Of a stretch of 15,388 nt of DNA, positions 14,567 to 15,388 are shown piece after piece (position 1 is the stretch's first letter; the number at the start of each line of letters is the position of its first letter). The notes below the pieces were generated by a model. That model was not told the origin of the DNA, did no database searches, and was given only the letters and a program-made list of their open reading frames with translations. The position numbers were made by a program, and so were the translations under genes. Source of the DNA: Symbiobacteriaceae bacterium (GTDB lineage Bacteria; Bacillota; JAAYKD01; WRDA01); contig WREE01000033.1 in assembly GCA_009779515.1 (NCBI GenBank), positions 1 to 15,388 on the forward strand. The letters run 5' to 3'.

Positions 14567-15388
14567 CTGATGAGCCCTGCTTCTTTGCCGCAGAGAGCAA
14601 ACTTCTCCAGAGCAAACTCCAAGTCGCTACGTTCATGGGAAGCGGAAATCATCACCCGGATACGCGCTTTACCCCGGGGAACAGTGGGAAAACCGATAGC
14701 CATGGCGAAGATACCCTGCTCAAAGAGCATGGCGGAAAATTGGCGTGCGGCATCGGCTTCGCCAATCATCACCGGAGTGATAGGGGTTTCCGAAAGACCG
14801 GTGTCGAAGCCTAAAGCAGCCATTTTTTCTTTAAAGAAGCGAGCGTTGCTCCACAGCTTTTGTACCAGCTCATCGCTCTCCTGAAGGAGCTTGAGAGCTT
14901 CCAGGGTAGCGCCTACATCGGCTGCCGGTAGCGCCGAGGAGAAGAGGAAGGGGCGAGCCCGCTGCTTGAGGTAGTCGATGAGCAAACGAGAGCCTGCCAC
15001 GAAGCCACCGACGGTGCCAATGGCTTTGGAGAAAGTGCCAATCTCCACATCGCAACGACCATGTAAATGGAAGTGGTCGACAATACCGCGACCGTGAGAG
15101 CCTAGCACCCCTTCCCCGTGAGCATCATCAACCATAGAGATGGCACCATACTTTTCGCATAGCTCCACCACCTGGTCTAAAGAGCCGATATCGCCGTCCA
15201 TGGAGAAGACGCCATCGGAGATAACCAGCACTCTGCCATCGTTAGGTCCCTGTAAAAGCTCTTCCAGGTGAGCCATATCTTTGTGACGGAAGACTTTAAT
15301 TTTGGCACCGGAGAGGCGGGAGCCGTCGATAATAGAGGCATGGTTCAGTTCATCAGAAAGAATAGTGTCGGTTTTTCCTACCAGGGAG
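14563..15388 (-). CDS. kbl: Glycine C-acetyltransferase-type (Kbl) PLP enzyme, 5' end missing
   Basis: A PLP-dependent enzyme of the alpha-oxoamine synthase family. Kbl joins glycine and acetyl-CoA to give 2-amino-3-ketobutyrate, or runs the reverse in threonine breakdown; BioF uses alanine instead. About 274 C-terminal residues are present and the frame stays open to the window edge, beginning at [19 protein letters not shown] (15387-15331), so the ATG at 15276 is internal. Visible elements are the DDAHGEG motif with the PLP-contacting Asp, and the PLP lysine in [13 protein letters not shown] (Lys codon 15025-15027). The [14 protein letters not shown] and [11 protein letters not shown] segments match Bacillota Kbl-like sequences. 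Relatives are close to 395 residues, so some 120 are outside. Kbl is favoured over BioF on overall resemblance; no threonine dehydrogenase or biotin genes are in view. The gene converges on the M20 gene with no room for a terminator between them. Confidence 0.85.
   Translation of the reverse strand, partial: SLVGKTDTILSDELNHASIIDGSRLSGAKIKVFRHKDMAHLEELLQGPNDGRVLVISDGVFSMDGDIGSLDQVVELCEKYGAISMVDDAHGEGVLGSHGRGIVDHFHLHGRCDVEIGTFSKAIGTVGGFVAGSRLLIDYLKQRARPFLFSSALPAADVGATLEALKLLQESDELVQKLWSNARFFKEKMAALGFDTGLSETPITPVMIGEADAARQFSAMLFEQGIFAMAIGFPTVPRGKARIRVMISASHERSDLEFALEKFALCGKEAGLIS

Overview
The window looks like a chromosomal segment of a Gram-positive Bacillota, most likely a spore-forming or clostridial-type anaerobe. 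The evidence is a leucine T-box riboswitch in front of leuS, strong GGAGG ribosome binding sites with several GTG starts, the cdaA-cdaR-glmM cluster typical of Firmicutes, a SpoVB-type MOP flippase, and two exported proteins with copper-amine-oxidase-type stalk domains, which are common in Clostridia and Paenibacillus relatives. No genus can be assigned. No rRNA, tRNA, transposase, phage gene or CRISPR array was seen.

Left block, minus strand, in transcription order: a cytosolic prolyl oligopeptidase (S9A, 6657-4600), a GNAT acetyltransferase (4545-4060), then a consensus promoter (4026-4053) and a T-box leader (about 4019-3758, CUC specifier, UGGU acceptor-pairing bulge) controlling leuS (3736-1241). 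Downstream of leuS is a 200-base noncoding stretch packed with six consecutive hairpins (1038-1240). Its two outer hairpins share a sequence core while keeping different, still paired, outer stems. This is the most unexplained structure in the window. Next is a secreted stalk-domain protein (946-104) and a hairpin at 34-71 near the window edge.

Right block, plus strand, starts from an extended -10 promoter near 6750: an exported PPC-like/stalk-domain protein (6811-8319), a SpoVB/MurJ-like flippase (8332-9915), the membrane diadenylate cyclase CdaA (9944-10792), its regulator CdaR/YbbR (10785-11942), phosphoglucosamine mutase GlmM (11935-13287) and an M20 hydrolase of the YgeY type (13376-14566). 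The first five are tightly packed: gaps of 12 and 28 bases, then two 8-base overlaps. They connect c-di-AMP signalling (CdaA, CdaR) with cell-wall precursor supply (GlmM) and probably lipid-linked precursor export (flippase), so the block reads as an envelope-homeostasis operon. The M20 gene follows after 88 bases and may be partly independent.

At the right edge a Kbl-type PLP-dependent acyltransferase gene (14563 to beyond 15388, minus strand, 5' end missing) converges on the M20 gene, and the two stop codons overlap.

No wholly new multi-gene system is evident. The points most worth a second look are the hairpin array after leuS, the acidic CdaR tail that doubles as the glmM translation-initiation region, and the coupling of an exported stalk-domain protein and a flippase to the c-di-AMP operon.
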